A stretch of 37,535 nt of DNA, from positions 1 through 37,535 of IMG/VR virus record IMGVR_UViG_3300045911_000005. One strand, 5' to 3'. Position numbers and translations under genes: made by a program. Origin of the DNA: a virus. Position 1 is the stretch's first letter. Every line of letters starts with the position of its first letter. The notes under the pieces were generated by a model, which saw only the letters and a program-made list of their open reading frames with translations, searched no databases and was not told the DNA's origin. Shown one piece after another: positions 23,972-32,006 of the stretch.

Positions 23972-26395
23972 TCACACCTCCAACGGTTTCAGGTTGCTCC
24001 AACGATGCACACCCTGCGCATCTGGTACACTAGCCTTGACATCCGCAGGGATGATAAGTTGTTGCCCCTTGATGAGCAGCGGTGCTTCTGCATACTTCTT
24101 CATAATGACTGCAACGCGCTCCTTGTCTTGAATGCGGCACATGGCTGTGATGCTGTCGTGGTTGTTGAACACTACTCTAGCATTGATTGGCCACTTAGGG
24201 TCATCATGGCATAGATACATGGTGCGAGTCACGTGATCACCAAGTCCTGACTGCGGCTTGAACGCAATCAGGGCGTCGAGCAGCTCTTCGTCAAGTGTGC
24301 TGCCCAGGAACACAAGCCTACGCCCATAGCAGTTGAACACCATGCGGTTCTTGCGTGCTTCATCAATCACGTCTTGCCACCACTTACGCAACTCCGGTGT
24401 GGCGTTGTGGTATGCGTTGTATGCTTCTGTTGCTTCGACTAGTGTTAGACCAGTCACCTCTGCCAGACGTGCAGCCTGCATACGATAGTTGAGCCCGTGC
24501 CGACAACGCTTGGCGATGTAGCGCAGTGTGTGCTTGTTGGTTACTTCATCCCAGTCCTTCTTGGGCACATCGTCGTATGGAATGTGCCACATCTCCGCAG
24601 CCAAGGCCCGGTGTGCGTCATACGTGCCCGGATGCAGCCGTGCCATCTCGAACTGATGTTGCCACTTGGGGATAGGTGCCTCCCACGCCACGATGCGTGC
24701 TTCTGCCTGTGCTCCATCATAATAGACGAAGCAGCAACCATCATCAGCAATGAACTGGCCACGCAAACTCTCAGGCTGGTTCTGTAGGTTCATGCCGCTA
24801 TCCCACAGTGTCTTGCTGCTAGACAGCCTGCCCGGTGCAGTGACCACGCCAAACTGCTTGTAGTCACTGCGCATCCGGCCGTCCTCGTCCACCTTGGCGT
24901 TGATGTATGTGCTAAGCAGCTTGTGCTGTTCCTTGAAGCGGTTGAGCGTGACGAGCGCTTGGCGAGCCTTCTCTGGTGTGCGTGGAGAGTTGATGATGTA
25001 TTGTCTGTTGCTGTCGTCAGTGGACGTGGAACGTCCTACCAACCGCAACTTGCGGAACATCCAGTCACCAAGTTGTTGCCATGACAACGGATTGACCTTG
25101 TAGTCAGGATCAGCTACAGCCTCGGCGGCTTCCTTCTCAAACTGCTTGCGTAGTTGCTCCACTTCAGCCTCGAACTTGGCTGCCAACTCTGCCTTCATCT
25201 GCAAGTCAATGCGATTGCCAAGCACAGTCATGCTGACTAGCACTGTCTGTAGCCGCATGACATGACCAGTGAAGAAGTCCCACAGGTTCTGCTGCTTCAA
25301 CTCCTGCTCCATAGCAGTAGCAGCACTCAACGTGATGCAGCAGTCACGCACATTGTATTCCCAGAACTGGTTGATGTCGCCTCCTTCCCGCCACGCATCC
25401 TTCTCGTCCTTGTAGTAGGGGTGCGTGGTGTATTGCGAAGTCAGAAAGGCCAAACTGTGCGGCCAAATAGGATACAGCGTATGATGTGCAAGTAGGGTGT
25501 CCATATACAATGGGTCAACCTTGATGCGGTCCTTATACCACAACCAGGCACAGTCGAACGCGCCGTTCTGTGCTATGAGTTGTACACGAGGATGACGGAG
25601 CACACGCTGTATGGCCACACGCACACGTTGTTCGTCACGGTCACTATATGTGTGCGTGTCTCGTGTGCGGAAGTTGATGCACATGCCTGTGTGTGGGTCG
25701 TTGGCGAACCCTACACACGCAGTCTCTCCACTCATGGTCTCAATGTCGAAGGCAACAGGCTTGGCCTCCTGTATCATCTTCTCACACCACGCAATGGCCT
25801 CACTCGGTGATGGGTTGATGAGTGTGGTGATTTCATGATCCTGCCACCTGCCCTGCCGCACAAGGTCCAACTTGGCCACGTCGAGTGCAAGCACACGTTC
25901 TAGTGATGGCTTGTGGATGACGTGTGCTGCGTTGTAGGTCATGCAGTAGTAGATGCCATCTACCAACTTGACTGTGCCTCGCCAAGCGTCAATGCCAGTA
26001 ATGCCAACCAGCGCCTCCAACGCCTTGTTGCCCATCACCAGTACATACTTGAGGTTGGGCAGTTGCTTCAACTCCCAACGCACAAGGCCATGCCAGTGTT
26101 GTTCCTCGTTCTTGCTGATGCCTGACTTGGGGCCAGACAGTGAGACAAGTTGCCGCTTGACGACATTGGTTACGTAGCACTGATGACGCCGGATGCCAAG
26201 CTTCTCCAAGGTGCGCCACACAATCTGTCCTGACTTGCCGACAAGTGGCAACTTCATCTCACTTTCACGTTCACCAGGCGCCTCGGCTACGATGGCAAGC
26301 TCTGCGTCGCTAGTGCCATCTGCTAGACAGTCATATTCTAGCCCTAGTTGCTGGCACTTCTCAACTAGTTGACGATTGATGTGTCCTACTGTCAT
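23972..26395 (-). CDS. polA: Family A DNA polymerase with N-terminal UDG-like domain and 3'-5' exonuclease
   Basis: The start is ATG 26395 (ATGA overlap with the kinase stop), 807 residues. Residues 1-180 resemble a family 4/5 uracil-DNA glycosylase (EAPGERESE near 38-46; ITNVV-like YVTNVVK at 74-80), but the HP(A/S) motif is YNAAH and the Fe-S cysteines are not conserved. The exonuclease follows: DIE (217-219), NGAFD (to Asp281), YNVRD (347-351). In the polymerase, motif A is DGAQAEAR (Asp560, Glu565), motif B RYIAKRCRHGLNY (Arg625, Lys629) and motif C NHDS (Asp747). His occupies the residue equivalent to E. coli Phe762. It is the main replicative polymerase. Confidence 0.95.
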   Translation of the reverse strand: MTVGHINRQLVEKCQQLGLEYDCLADGTSDAELAIVAEAPGERESEMKLPLVGKSGQIVWRTLEKLGIRRHQCYVTNVVKRQLVSLSGPKSGISKNEEQHWHGLVRWELKQLPNLKYVLVMGNKALEALVGITGIDAWRGTVKLVDGIYYCMTYNAAHVIHKPSLERVLALDVAKLDLVRQGRWQDHEITTLINPSPSEAIAWCEKMIQEAKPVAFDIETMSGETACVGFANDPHTGMCINFRTRDTHTYSDRDEQRVRVAIQRVLRHPRVQLIAQNGAFDCAWLWYKDRIKVDPLYMDTLLAHHTLYPIWPHSLAFLTSQYTTHPYYKDEKDAWREGGDINQFWEYNVRDCCITLSAATAMEQELKQQNLWDFFTGHVMRLQTVLVSMTVLGNRIDLQMKAELAAKFEAEVEQLRKQFEKEAAEAVADPDYKVNPLSWQQLGDWMFRKLRLVGRSTSTDDSNRQYIINSPRTPEKARQALVTLNRFKEQHKLLSTYINAKVDEDGRMRSDYKQFGVVTAPGRLSSSKTLWDSGMNLQNQPESLRGQFIADDGCCFVYYDGAQAEARIVAWEAPIPKWQHQFEMARLHPGTYDAHRALAAEMWHIPYDDVPKKDWDEVTNKHTLRYIAKRCRHGLNYRMQAARLAEVTGLTLVEATEAYNAYHNATPELRKWWQDVIDEARKNRMVFNCYGRRLVFLGSTLDEELLDALIAFKPQSGLGDHVTRTMYLCHDDPKWPINARVVFNNHDSITAMCRIQDKERVAVIMKKYAEAPLLIKGQQLIIPADVKASVPDAQGVHRWSNLKPLEV

Positions 26396-26964
26396 GCGAA
26401 CGAGTCCAGCCAAAGGCGTGCAAACCGTGCAGCGTTTGCTTCCAACTCGTGGCGTTCACCAAAGTTGTGCAGTTGCATGGTGGTTACCTTTTCCAACTCA
26501 AAGTAACTGCGGCTGTCATTGGTAAAGTCAGTGCCGGGGCGCACAACGTGTATGAGGAACAAGTTGTGCGGCTTGAACACACGCAGTATAGGCATGATCT
26601 CTGCCTTGAAGCCTGCATCTGGGCACACCCACACGTGGTGCGGTGAGCCATGTTGCAAGCAGTATTGCAGGAATAGACGACCAAGGATGTCTTGTCCTGC
26701 CTTGGGCTTGAGGAAGTCCTCAGACAGGGCAATCTGCCACTCACGATACGTCTTGTTGGTGTCACCAACCTCAAGTGAGTCCTTGTGCTCCTCAAAGTGG
26801 CGGTGCTGCTCAGCAGTCCAGCAGAAGATGCGTGCAACACCAGCCTTGAGTGGTTCAGACATGCGTCGCATCACCCGTATTGATGGATGCCGCATGGACA
26901 GAATAGCATTGCAGGCAGTGTCCTTGCCACTGCGGGCAGGACCATTGAGGAAGATGAACTTCAT
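26392..26964 (-). CDS. Deoxynucleoside monophosphate kinase-like protein
   Basis: The 190-residue product begins KFIFLNGPARSGKDTACNAI, a Walker A typical of phage dNMP kinases (GPxRSGKDTA, residues 8-17). A later stretch (PHHVWVCPDAGFKAEI, about 110-125) holds the strand and loop of the NMP-kinase fold, and LFLIHVVRPGTDFTNDSRSY is a substrate-side phrase in this family. It would phosphorylate dNMPs to feed DNA synthesis. It overlaps the helicase stop (ATGA, 26961-26964) and the polymerase start (ATGA), so the three genes are translationally coupled. Confidence 0.82.
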   Translation of the reverse strand: MKFIFLNGPARSGKDTACNAILSMRHPSIRVMRRMSEPLKAGVARIFCWTAEQHRHFEEHKDSLEVGDTNKTYREWQIALSEDFLKPKAGQDILGRLFLQYCLQHGSPHHVWVCPDAGFKAEIMPILRVFKPHNLFLIHVVRPGTDFTNDSRSYFELEKVTTMQLHNFGERHELEANAARFARLWLDSFA

Positions 26965-28283
26965 CGTGAAAACTCCATCGGTTCCTTGCGGGTCACAGAC
27001 ATGGACAATGCCTTGGTGTCGGTGATGAGTGTTACAGACTTACGTGCTCGTGTGACAGCGGTGTAGAAGTTGCGGCGGTTGCACATGCTGATGGCTGACT
27101 TGTTGAGCACATAGCAGACGTGCTGACACTCACTGCCTTGCATCTTGTGCGTCGTTACAGCATACGCCAGTTCCAAGTCCTTCTGTGGATACCCTGTCCG
27201 CACGCGGCCTTCATGCACTGTCTGCACGATTGGTGGGATGCGGCATACGCGGTTGTCGAAGTCAACAACCACCTCGCCGAGTTCCTCGTCAATGTCAATG
27301 ACAATGCCCACTTCGCCATTCATCACTCCATACGTGCCGTCAGCGCACTCCAAGTCATACCAATTGCTGGTCATCATCACCTTGTCGCCAACACCAACAG
27401 ACAGTCCTGCCTTGAACGGGATGCGTTGATTGCCAACAACGGCAACGAAGTCCTTGTATCGGCTCCACGGATGACGAGGCAGCGACAGCATTGGACGCTG
27501 TTCTGGCCACAACAACATCTGCAACAGGATGTTCAACTTGGCTGTACCAGTCCACCCATTGTTGCTAGGCACGATGACTTGGTTGGACAGTTTGCGGAAG
27601 TCGTGGCGTTGCGTTTCTGCTACCAGCGCATCAATGGGCTTGTCTGTGATGATGCGCAAGAAGTCATCATTGTCAACAGGTGCCACACCTTGCAGGATGC
27701 GTTTAGCGTTGGCTAGCACACCACTGTCAGCGTCCTGCCGCATCACTGTGTCAAGCACGATGCCATTACACTTGTCAAGCAACTCCTTGAAGATGGGAGG
27801 CTTGCCTGTTTGCCTAGGCTCGATGGGCGGCAGTTGTTGGTTGTCACCGAACACCAACAGTCGGCTGCCAGTGGGCATGGCATCCACCAACTGGCGATGT
27901 AGGTCACGGTTCACCATTGCATACTCATCAACGATAACCGTGTCGTGTTCCAGTGGGTTGCTCTTGTTGCGCTTAGGCAGTGTGACATCGAGATACTTGC
28001 CCGTCTTTGGGTCAAGCTCGTTTGGCCGAGGGAACTCCAACAACATGTGGATGGTCTTGGCAGGACAACCGGTTGCTTCAATCACACGACGTGCTGCCTT
28101 GCCAGTCGGTGCAGCGATAGTAGGGGAGTAGCCAGCGTCAACCAACTGCTCATACACTGTGCGTATAATGGTTGTCTTGCCGGTACCTGCCGGGCCTGTG
28201 ACAGCCACAACGCGCCACTTGTGGTCGGGGTCTAGCCCCAAGCAGCGATCAGCCGCGCGTTGCTGCTGTTCATTCAGTTTCAT
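26961..28283 (-). CDS. RecD/Dda-like SF1B DNA helicase
   Basis: The start is ATG 28283, overlapping the RHH gene by 14 bases, for 440 residues. Motif I is VTGPAGTGKTT (28-38). Motif Ia region is APTGKAARR, motif II VIVDEYAM, motif III FGDNQQLPP, motif IV region VMRQD, motif V THKMQGSE and motif VI YTAVTRARK. These are the SF1B helicases of RecD/Dda type, which unwind DNA 5'-3' in phage replication and recombination. The UvrD-like C-terminal half and an SH3-like region (VGDKVMMTSN onwards) are present. Confidence 0.93.
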   Translation of the reverse strand: MKLNEQQQRAADRCLGLDPDHKWRVVAVTGPAGTGKTTIIRTVYEQLVDAGYSPTIAAPTGKAARRVIEATGCPAKTIHMLLEFPRPNELDPKTGKYLDVTLPKRNKSNPLEHDTVIVDEYAMVNRDLHRQLVDAMPTGSRLLVFGDNQQLPPIEPRQTGKPPIFKELLDKCNGIVLDTVMRQDADSGVLANAKRILQGVAPVDNDDFLRIITDKPIDALVAETQRHDFRKLSNQVIVPSNNGWTGTAKLNILLQMLLWPEQRPMLSLPRHPWSRYKDFVAVVGNQRIPFKAGLSVGVGDKVMMTSNWYDLECADGTYGVMNGEVGIVIDIDEELGEVVVDFDNRVCRIPPIVQTVHEGRVRTGYPQKDLELAYAVTTHKMQGSECQHVCYVLNKSAISMCNRRNFYTAVTRARKSVTLITDTKALSMSVTRKEPMEFSR

Positions 28284-28506
28284 TGGACCAATCCCCTGAC
28301 ACATATAGTGCCGCAGCATCAACAATCACTGTGCGCATGAATGTGGCCAGCGGCACGCCTGCCTTCTCAGCCGCAGCCACCAGTACTGTGTAGTCGTCCT
28401 CAGTCAACCGTATTGTGGACTTGTATCGCTTCGCCTCAACGCCTGCACCACGCAGTGATGGTGTGGTAGGAACGCGCACTTCAACACGAGTTGGTTTGTT
28501 ACTCAT
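28270..28506 (-). CDS. Ribbon-helix-helix (Arc/CopG-type) DNA-binding protein
   Basis: The ATG at 28506 follows AAGGAG. The 78-residue product has a basic N-terminus and, from about residue 28, the ribbon-helix-helix pattern KSTIRLTEDDYTVLVAAAEK followed by GVPLATFMRTVIVDAA: one beta strand, two helices. Such dimers repress promoters. A perfect 10-bp inverted repeat lies just upstream (28534-28560) and could be its operator, giving autoregulation of the helicase-kinase-polymerase run. That link is inference. Confidence 0.8.
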   Translation of the reverse strand: MSNKPTRVEVRVPTTPSLRGAGVEAKRYKSTIRLTEDDYTVLVAAAEKAGVPLATFMRTVIVDAAALYVSGDWSNETE

Positions 28507-28533
28507 TGTGTGTGCTCCTTGCGGTAGCAGGTT

Positions 28534-28560
28534 GGGCGGCAGGTGATCAGCCTGCCGCCC
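28534..28560. other. Perfect 10-bp inverted repeat in spacer
   Basis: GGGCGGCAGG (28534-28543) and CCTGCCGCCC (28551-28560) flank TGATCAG, itself containing the palindrome TGATCA. There is no T-run in the leftward direction, so an operator, RNase III site or leaky terminator is more likely than a classic terminator. It is 28 bases upstream of the RHH start. Confidence 0.85.
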
Positions 28561-28622
28561 CGTTGTGCTGCCTTCGCTACTCAGGCCGCTGCGAGCACCC
28601 TACGGGCACTAGCACACCTGCA

Positions 28623-28883
28623 TCAAGCAGTCGGGAGTTCCGGCGCACCGGCAACGCGCGGGCGACGCTCCACGTCCACCGTGAGCGGGAGGATGGGCAT
28701 CTGATCGCCCTGACGGAATGCGTCAATGACGACGCGGCCGTTGCCAGTCAGGGTCCGGATGCTCTCCTTCACCTGCTTGATGAAGTCCGGGCTGGTGCCC
28801 GGCTGGAACACGACATACAGCGTCCGCTCAATCGGAGCGGTGCGCTTGGCGGCGGTACGCTTCTCGCCAGTGGTCTTGGGCAT
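28623..28883 (-). CDS. Hypothetical protein, basic
   Basis: This 86-residue protein starts at ATG 28883 after TAGGAG. It has a Lys/Thr/Ala-rich N-terminal tail (1-18), a central alpha/beta segment (RTLYVVFQPGTSPDFIKQVK, about 20-40; GNGRVVIDAFRQGD) and a Pro/Arg-rich tail. No known family is recognised. Its place between the SSB-like and RHH genes suggests a small replication or DNA-binding accessory protein. A separate spacer with a hairpin/promoter-like element lies upstream. Confidence 0.7.
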   Translation of the reverse strand: MPKTTGEKRTAAKRTAPIERTLYVVFQPGTSPDFIKQVKESIRTLTGNGRVVIDAFRQGDQMPILPLTVDVERRPRVAGAPELPTA

Positions 28884-28916
28884 ACTTTTAGTCTCCTAGG
28901 GTCGTTGTGGTAGGGA

Positions 28917-28955
28917 CCACGGCACACACATAGCGTGCCGTGGCAGTCTCCGCAA
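28917..28955 (-). promoter_or_regulatory. Hairpin overlapping a weak leftward promoter
   Basis: CCACGGCAC (28917-28925) and GTGCCGTGG (28935-28943) are perfect 9-bp arms around ACACATAGC. Read leftward, TTGCGG (28955-28950), 17 bases and TATGTG (28932-28927) form a weak sigma-70 match whose -10 box lies in the loop of the hairpin. The loop sequence CACACATAGCG is shared with the spacer at 29426-29436. Repressor-type control of the 86-residue gene is possible. Confidence 0.5.
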
Positions 28956-28963
28956 GAGGTTTT

Positions 28964-29383
28964 TTACGCCTCGCGGATCGGGTTGACACGGGGGCGCGGT
29001 TCGCCCTGATAGTCCTCATGCGTGACCTGCACGATCACGTCCCGACCGATGAAGGCGGTCAGGTCAAGGCGACCAGGAATGATGCGCACGCCGTGCATCT
29101 GATGCAACTGCTTCCACCGGTAACGGTTGCGCGGCACGGACATGTCCATGCTGATGTAGGTGCGCAACACTTCACCATCCGGGTTGCCGTCCGTGAAGTC
29201 CGGCGGAAACTGGTCGGGCGACACGAAGTAGTCAACAACAGCCATGTCCTTGCCGCTGTTCTTGGAGATGGCACGCTCAATCGCACGCACCGTTGCACGA
29301 TACTCGCCTTCCGGCAGCGGTACCGGCGGCTTCGCATCGTTGAGGTCGAAGTCAAGTTCCATTACGCTAGGAAGTTCGCTCAC
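28964..29383 (-). CDS. DUF669-like single-stranded-DNA-binding protein
   Basis: The start is GTG 29383, seven bases after AAGGAG; the longer frame from 29416 would start inside the promoter region. The 139-residue product has the DUF669 layout: LPEGEYRATVRAIERAISKN (about 23-42) as the first OB-fold strands, SGKDMAVVDYFVS, and the C-terminal FIGRDVIVQVTHEDYQGEPR. These phage proteins coat single-stranded DNA and occur with Sak-type annealing proteins, as here. An acidic C-terminal tip typical of SSB is absent. Confidence 0.72.
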   Translation of the reverse strand: MSELPSVMELDFDLNDAKPPVPLPEGEYRATVRAIERAISKNSGKDMAVVDYFVSPDQFPPDFTDGNPDGEVLRTYISMDMSVPRNRYRWKQLHQMHGVRIIPGRLDLTAFIGRDVIVQVTHEDYQGEPRPRVNPIREA

Positions 29384-29405
29384 ATCTTTGCTCCTTGTTG
29401 TGGGC

Positions 29406-29462
29406 GGGTTGACCATAGGTCAGTCCACACATAGCGTCAACCCACTACATGTTGTGTGGACT
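29406..29462 (-). promoter_or_regulatory. Leftward promoter within nested inverted repeats
   Basis: Leftward, TTGACG (29440-29435), 17 bases and TATGGT (29417-29412) make a promoter about 30 bases before the DUF669-like GTG. The region carries two interlocked inverted repeats: GGGTTGAC/GTCAACCC (29406-29413, 29436-29443) and AGTCCACACA/TGTGTGGACT (29422-29431, 29453-29462). They cannot both form at once, so they could act as alternative DNA or RNA structures. No terminator T-run is seen. Confidence 0.6.
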
Positions 29463-29476
29463 ACTCCCCGAGGACA

Positions 29477-30352
29477 CTAACCCTCGGTGGTTGGTGGCTC
29501 GGCGGGCCGGTCTATGACCTTTGCGCCAAGCGGCAACTTGTTGAAGCCATTGGCTTGCCATGCAGCATACCACTTGGCGATGGTGTCGCCAGTGCCGGTT
29601 GCTTGGTCATACTCCCACACAAGCGTTTGCTTGTCTGGCGGGACCAAGAACATGCGTGTGCGCATTGGGCGCTTCACACCGTGGTTGCGCAGGTAGATCA
29701 AGCGTTGCTTGCCTGTGTCCTCTACATACCACAACTCACTGATGCTTAGCCCAACGTTGTTGTTAAGTTGACCGCCAAGGTTCATGGTGATTTCTACCAC
29801 CATGCTCTTGCCGTTCACACTCTCAGCGCGTGCATCCTTCTCATGGCAGATGAAGATGCAGTGCTTCTTGTAGTCAGCACACGCACGCAGCGCCAACTTC
29901 ACGAAGTCCTGCACGATTGCAAGACGCACACCAAAGCCACTTTGGCCGGGATCTTCTAGTGTGGCCTTGAATGCACCCTTGTTGGCCTTGCCACTAAGGA
30001 TGGCATACGTCAGGGCTGCCTGTCCTAGTGATGTTAGGCTGTCAACAATGACGGTCTTGATGTTGTCGTTGTTACGCAGCAACTTGACCAGATCAGCCTC
30101 AAACGCTGTGCCCTGTTTGAGCACATCAAGCCGCTTAGGGTCAATGCCTGACAAGTCCACGATCATGTTGTCGTCACTAGGAGTGAGCGACGCCGTGCCC
30201 GCAGGATCAAACTGCAACCACAACCGCTTCCCTGGCGCCGTGCCTGCCAGCACGGTCTTGCCGCAGCCCGGCTTGCCCCACAACAGCATGGTCAACAGTT
30301 GTTGTTTGACTGTGCCTGGCTGCACGTCGAATGAGCCAATGGTGATTGTCAT
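29477..30352 (-). CDS. Sak4-like RecA-fold annealing ATPase
   Basis: The start is ATG 30352 by ATGA overlap with the nuclease stop, giving 291 residues. Walker A is LLWGKPGCGKTVLAG (about 24-38) and Walker B TVIVDSLTSLG (about 100-110). A conserved CIFICHEKDAR strand (about 162-172) is the motif-III equivalent. The size and the short RecA-like core fit Sak4, the phage single-strand-annealing ATPase. Neighbours are a Cas4/RecB-type nuclease and an ssDNA-binding protein, together a complete phage recombination set. Confidence 0.82.
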   Translation of the reverse strand: MTITIGSFDVQPGTVKQQLLTMLLWGKPGCGKTVLAGTAPGKRLWLQFDPAGTASLTPSDDNMIVDLSGIDPKRLDVLKQGTAFEADLVKLLRNNDNIKTVIVDSLTSLGQAALTYAILSGKANKGAFKATLEDPGQSGFGVRLAIVQDFVKLALRACADYKKHCIFICHEKDARAESVNGKSMVVEITMNLGGQLNNNVGLSISELWYVEDTGKQRLIYLRNHGVKRPMRTRMFLVPPDKQTLVWEYDQATGTGDTIAKWYAAWQANGFNKLPLGAKVIDRPAEPPTTEG

Positions 30353-31467
30353 TCGTTGTCCTCTCCATGCAGGGGGTTCCATACGTCAGTGTGCATGTCT
30401 GTCCACATAGCCTCACGCTCATCGGCAGGCGATGCACACAAGAACACAAGCGGGCATGGGCGGAAGTAGCGATTGCACGATTGGTAGTGCCTAGGTGCCT
30501 GCATAGGCTGGTCCTGCCACTTGTCGTGCAGTTCGACAGTGTACAACACCCAATCCATCCACAAGTTCACCTGTTCAGTGTGACGCTCTACCATCTCAAT
30601 GGCAAGGCCTTCGGACAACACACGCGGCAGTGGTAGTGCAAGGCCAATGACACACGCACGTTGCACAGGTTGTTCGATCAGCAGTGAGCCTGCCACAGTG
30701 TAGCCTGTGACTTGTGGTGACGTATGGAACGACAAGCGCCATGCGTCGTTGAGCCGCGTGGCTGACTTGTTCTCCATCACGATTGCTTGTTGTGTGCGAG
30801 GGTCGTAGTGGATGCCGTCAATGCGTCCGATGTAGAGGAAGGGCGCAAAGCTCCCATCGGCACAACTAATGTGTAGAGCAAATGGGCGCTCAATGCCGGA
30901 GACACGCCCTCCTCGTTGCGGCCCACATTCCAATGTTCCATCGGCACTATTTGCACTCGGGACCCAGACGGGATATCGAGTGTGGTCCCATCGTTGAACG
31001 TAATAGAGCAGGCTGCCTTCGAGATTAGAATAGGTGCGTCGTTTGTCATCTGCATCCTCTACATAGTCAGCGGTTGCCAAGCACTCCATTGCGGTGTTGC
31101 GCAGAGAGGCGTTGAGGTCACTCTGCTTGAAGCCTTGTTGTGCCACATCCTTGAGTGCCTGGAAGCGGTCAGCACCAAACAGCCTGACGCCTTCTGTCTC
31201 ATACAGTTCCCACTCATGTTGTGCATAGCCAAGCGTCCATAGACGGATGGCGGCAAAGCACTCGTGTAGCACCTTGCCTGCCCGCAGTGGTGCAGGCGCA
31301 GCATCAGGTGCGATGCTGGTTGTCTTGTGGTGTGTGTAGCGCGTCAACCCCCACACTGGACAAGTCGTGAGCGCGTTCAACTTGGTGTAGTCGAACGTGC
31401 GTAGTTTGCCACGCTTGCCCTGCTCATACTCATCAGCCGTTGCCACCCGCACTTCAACGCGGGACAT
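30349..31467 (-). CDS. PD-(D/E)XK exonuclease, Cas4/RecB-like with Fe-S cluster cysteines
   Basis: The 372-residue protein carries GRIDGI and, 14 residues on, VMENKSA, the Asp and Glu-x-Lys of the PD-(D/E)XK core (about 217-239). Cys36 (TTCPVWGLTRY) pairs with a C-terminal cluster Cys331, Cys338 and Cys344, the 4-Cys Fe-S arrangement of Cas4 and AddB-type nucleases. It would trim DNA ends to make 3' or 5' tails for the Sak4-like partner. It overlaps the upstream gene by 14 bases and the ATPase by ATGA. No CRISPR array is present, so it is not a CRISPR adaptation gene. Confidence 0.87.
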   Translation of the reverse strand: MSRVEVRVATADEYEQGKRGKLRTFDYTKLNALTTCPVWGLTRYTHHKTTSIAPDAAPAPLRAGKVLHECFAAIRLWTLGYAQHEWELYETEGVRLFGADRFQALKDVAQQGFKQSDLNASLRNTAMECLATADYVEDADDKRRTYSNLEGSLLYYVQRWDHTRYPVWVPSANSADGTLECGPQRGGRVSGIERPFALHISCADGSFAPFLYIGRIDGIHYDPRTQQAIVMENKSATRLNDAWRLSFHTSPQVTGYTVAGSLLIEQPVQRACVIGLALPLPRVLSEGLAIEMVERHTEQVNLWMDWVLYTVELHDKWQDQPMQAPRHYQSCNRYFRPCPLVFLCASPADEREAMWTDMHTDVWNPLHGEDNE

Positions 31468-31717
31468 CTTCGTGTTCCTCGCTGCCCACTTTGATAGACA
31501 ACTTCTTGGCGGCCAGTGCGGCGGGCATCATGCCCTGCATGGTTTGCACAGTCTGTGCTTGCACATGTAGTGCAGTGGCCAAGGTATCAAGCATGCGCGC
31601 CAACTCCATGATCTGTTGATGCTGCGCAGCCAGGCGTTCATTGAGCGCAATGAGCACCTTGCCCACTGCGGGGTCAATCTTCCCCCTCAGCAGTTCCCGT
31701 ATCTCGTTGTTCCTCAT
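31454..31717 (-). CDS. Hypothetical coiled-coil protein
   Basis: This 87-residue frame overlaps the upstream gene by 44 bases and the nuclease by 14, so its true start may be further in. The sequence is mostly helical and Leu/Ala/Gln-rich, with heptad-like spacing (ERLAAQHQQIMELARMLDTL, about 28-47) and an acidic tail. No family is recognised. It lies at the head of the nuclease-ATPase-SSB run, so a helper role in recombination is plausible but unproven. Confidence 0.6.
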   Translation of the reverse strand: MRNNEIRELLRGKIDPAVGKVLIALNERLAAQHQQIMELARMLDTLATALHVQAQTVQTMQGMMPAALAAKKLSIKVGSEEHEDVPR

Positions 31718-32006
31718 CGTCGTCTGTGTCCTCTGTCATGGCAAGCAGGGCATGCATTGTAGTGATGCGCGCATCCAGTTTGGTTGATGCTTCATCGAAC
31801 TTGGCGTATGCCTTCTCCATTGCAACAAACGCACGCTCCAACTTAGCAGTCAGTTTAGCACGCTTGTCGGCAGCAATCTGTGCCATCTTTTGTTGATACA
31901 ATCTGACGGTTGCCAGCCTGCGTTCACGCAACTGGTTCAGCCATGCCAACTGTTCTTGAGGTGTCATGGTGACGAATAGTTGCCGGTCAAACGGCGTGTC
32001 GTTCAT
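31674..32006 (-). CDS. Hypothetical helical protein with acidic tail
   Basis: The 110-residue product starts by ATGA overlap with the preceding gene (32003-32006). It is helical and charged, with a Lys/Ala/Arg-rich middle (KMAQIAADKRAKLTAKLERA, about 40-59) and a strongly acidic C-terminus (Asp/Glu, 90-110). No family is recognised. Charged segments on both sides suggest binding to nucleic acid or to another protein. Confidence 0.68.
   Translation of the reverse strand: MNDTPFDRQLFVTMTPQEQLAWLNQLRERRLATVRLYQQKMAQIAADKRAKLTAKLERAFVAMEKAYAKFDEASTKLDARITTMHALLAMTEDTDDDEEQRDTGTAEGED

Noticed and set aside
27120-28235. Plus-strand frames opposite the helicase (for example 27120-27716 and 27529-28131)
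   Set aside because: They lie antisense to a gene with all SF1B helicase motifs, have no ribosome sites and no recognisable motif.
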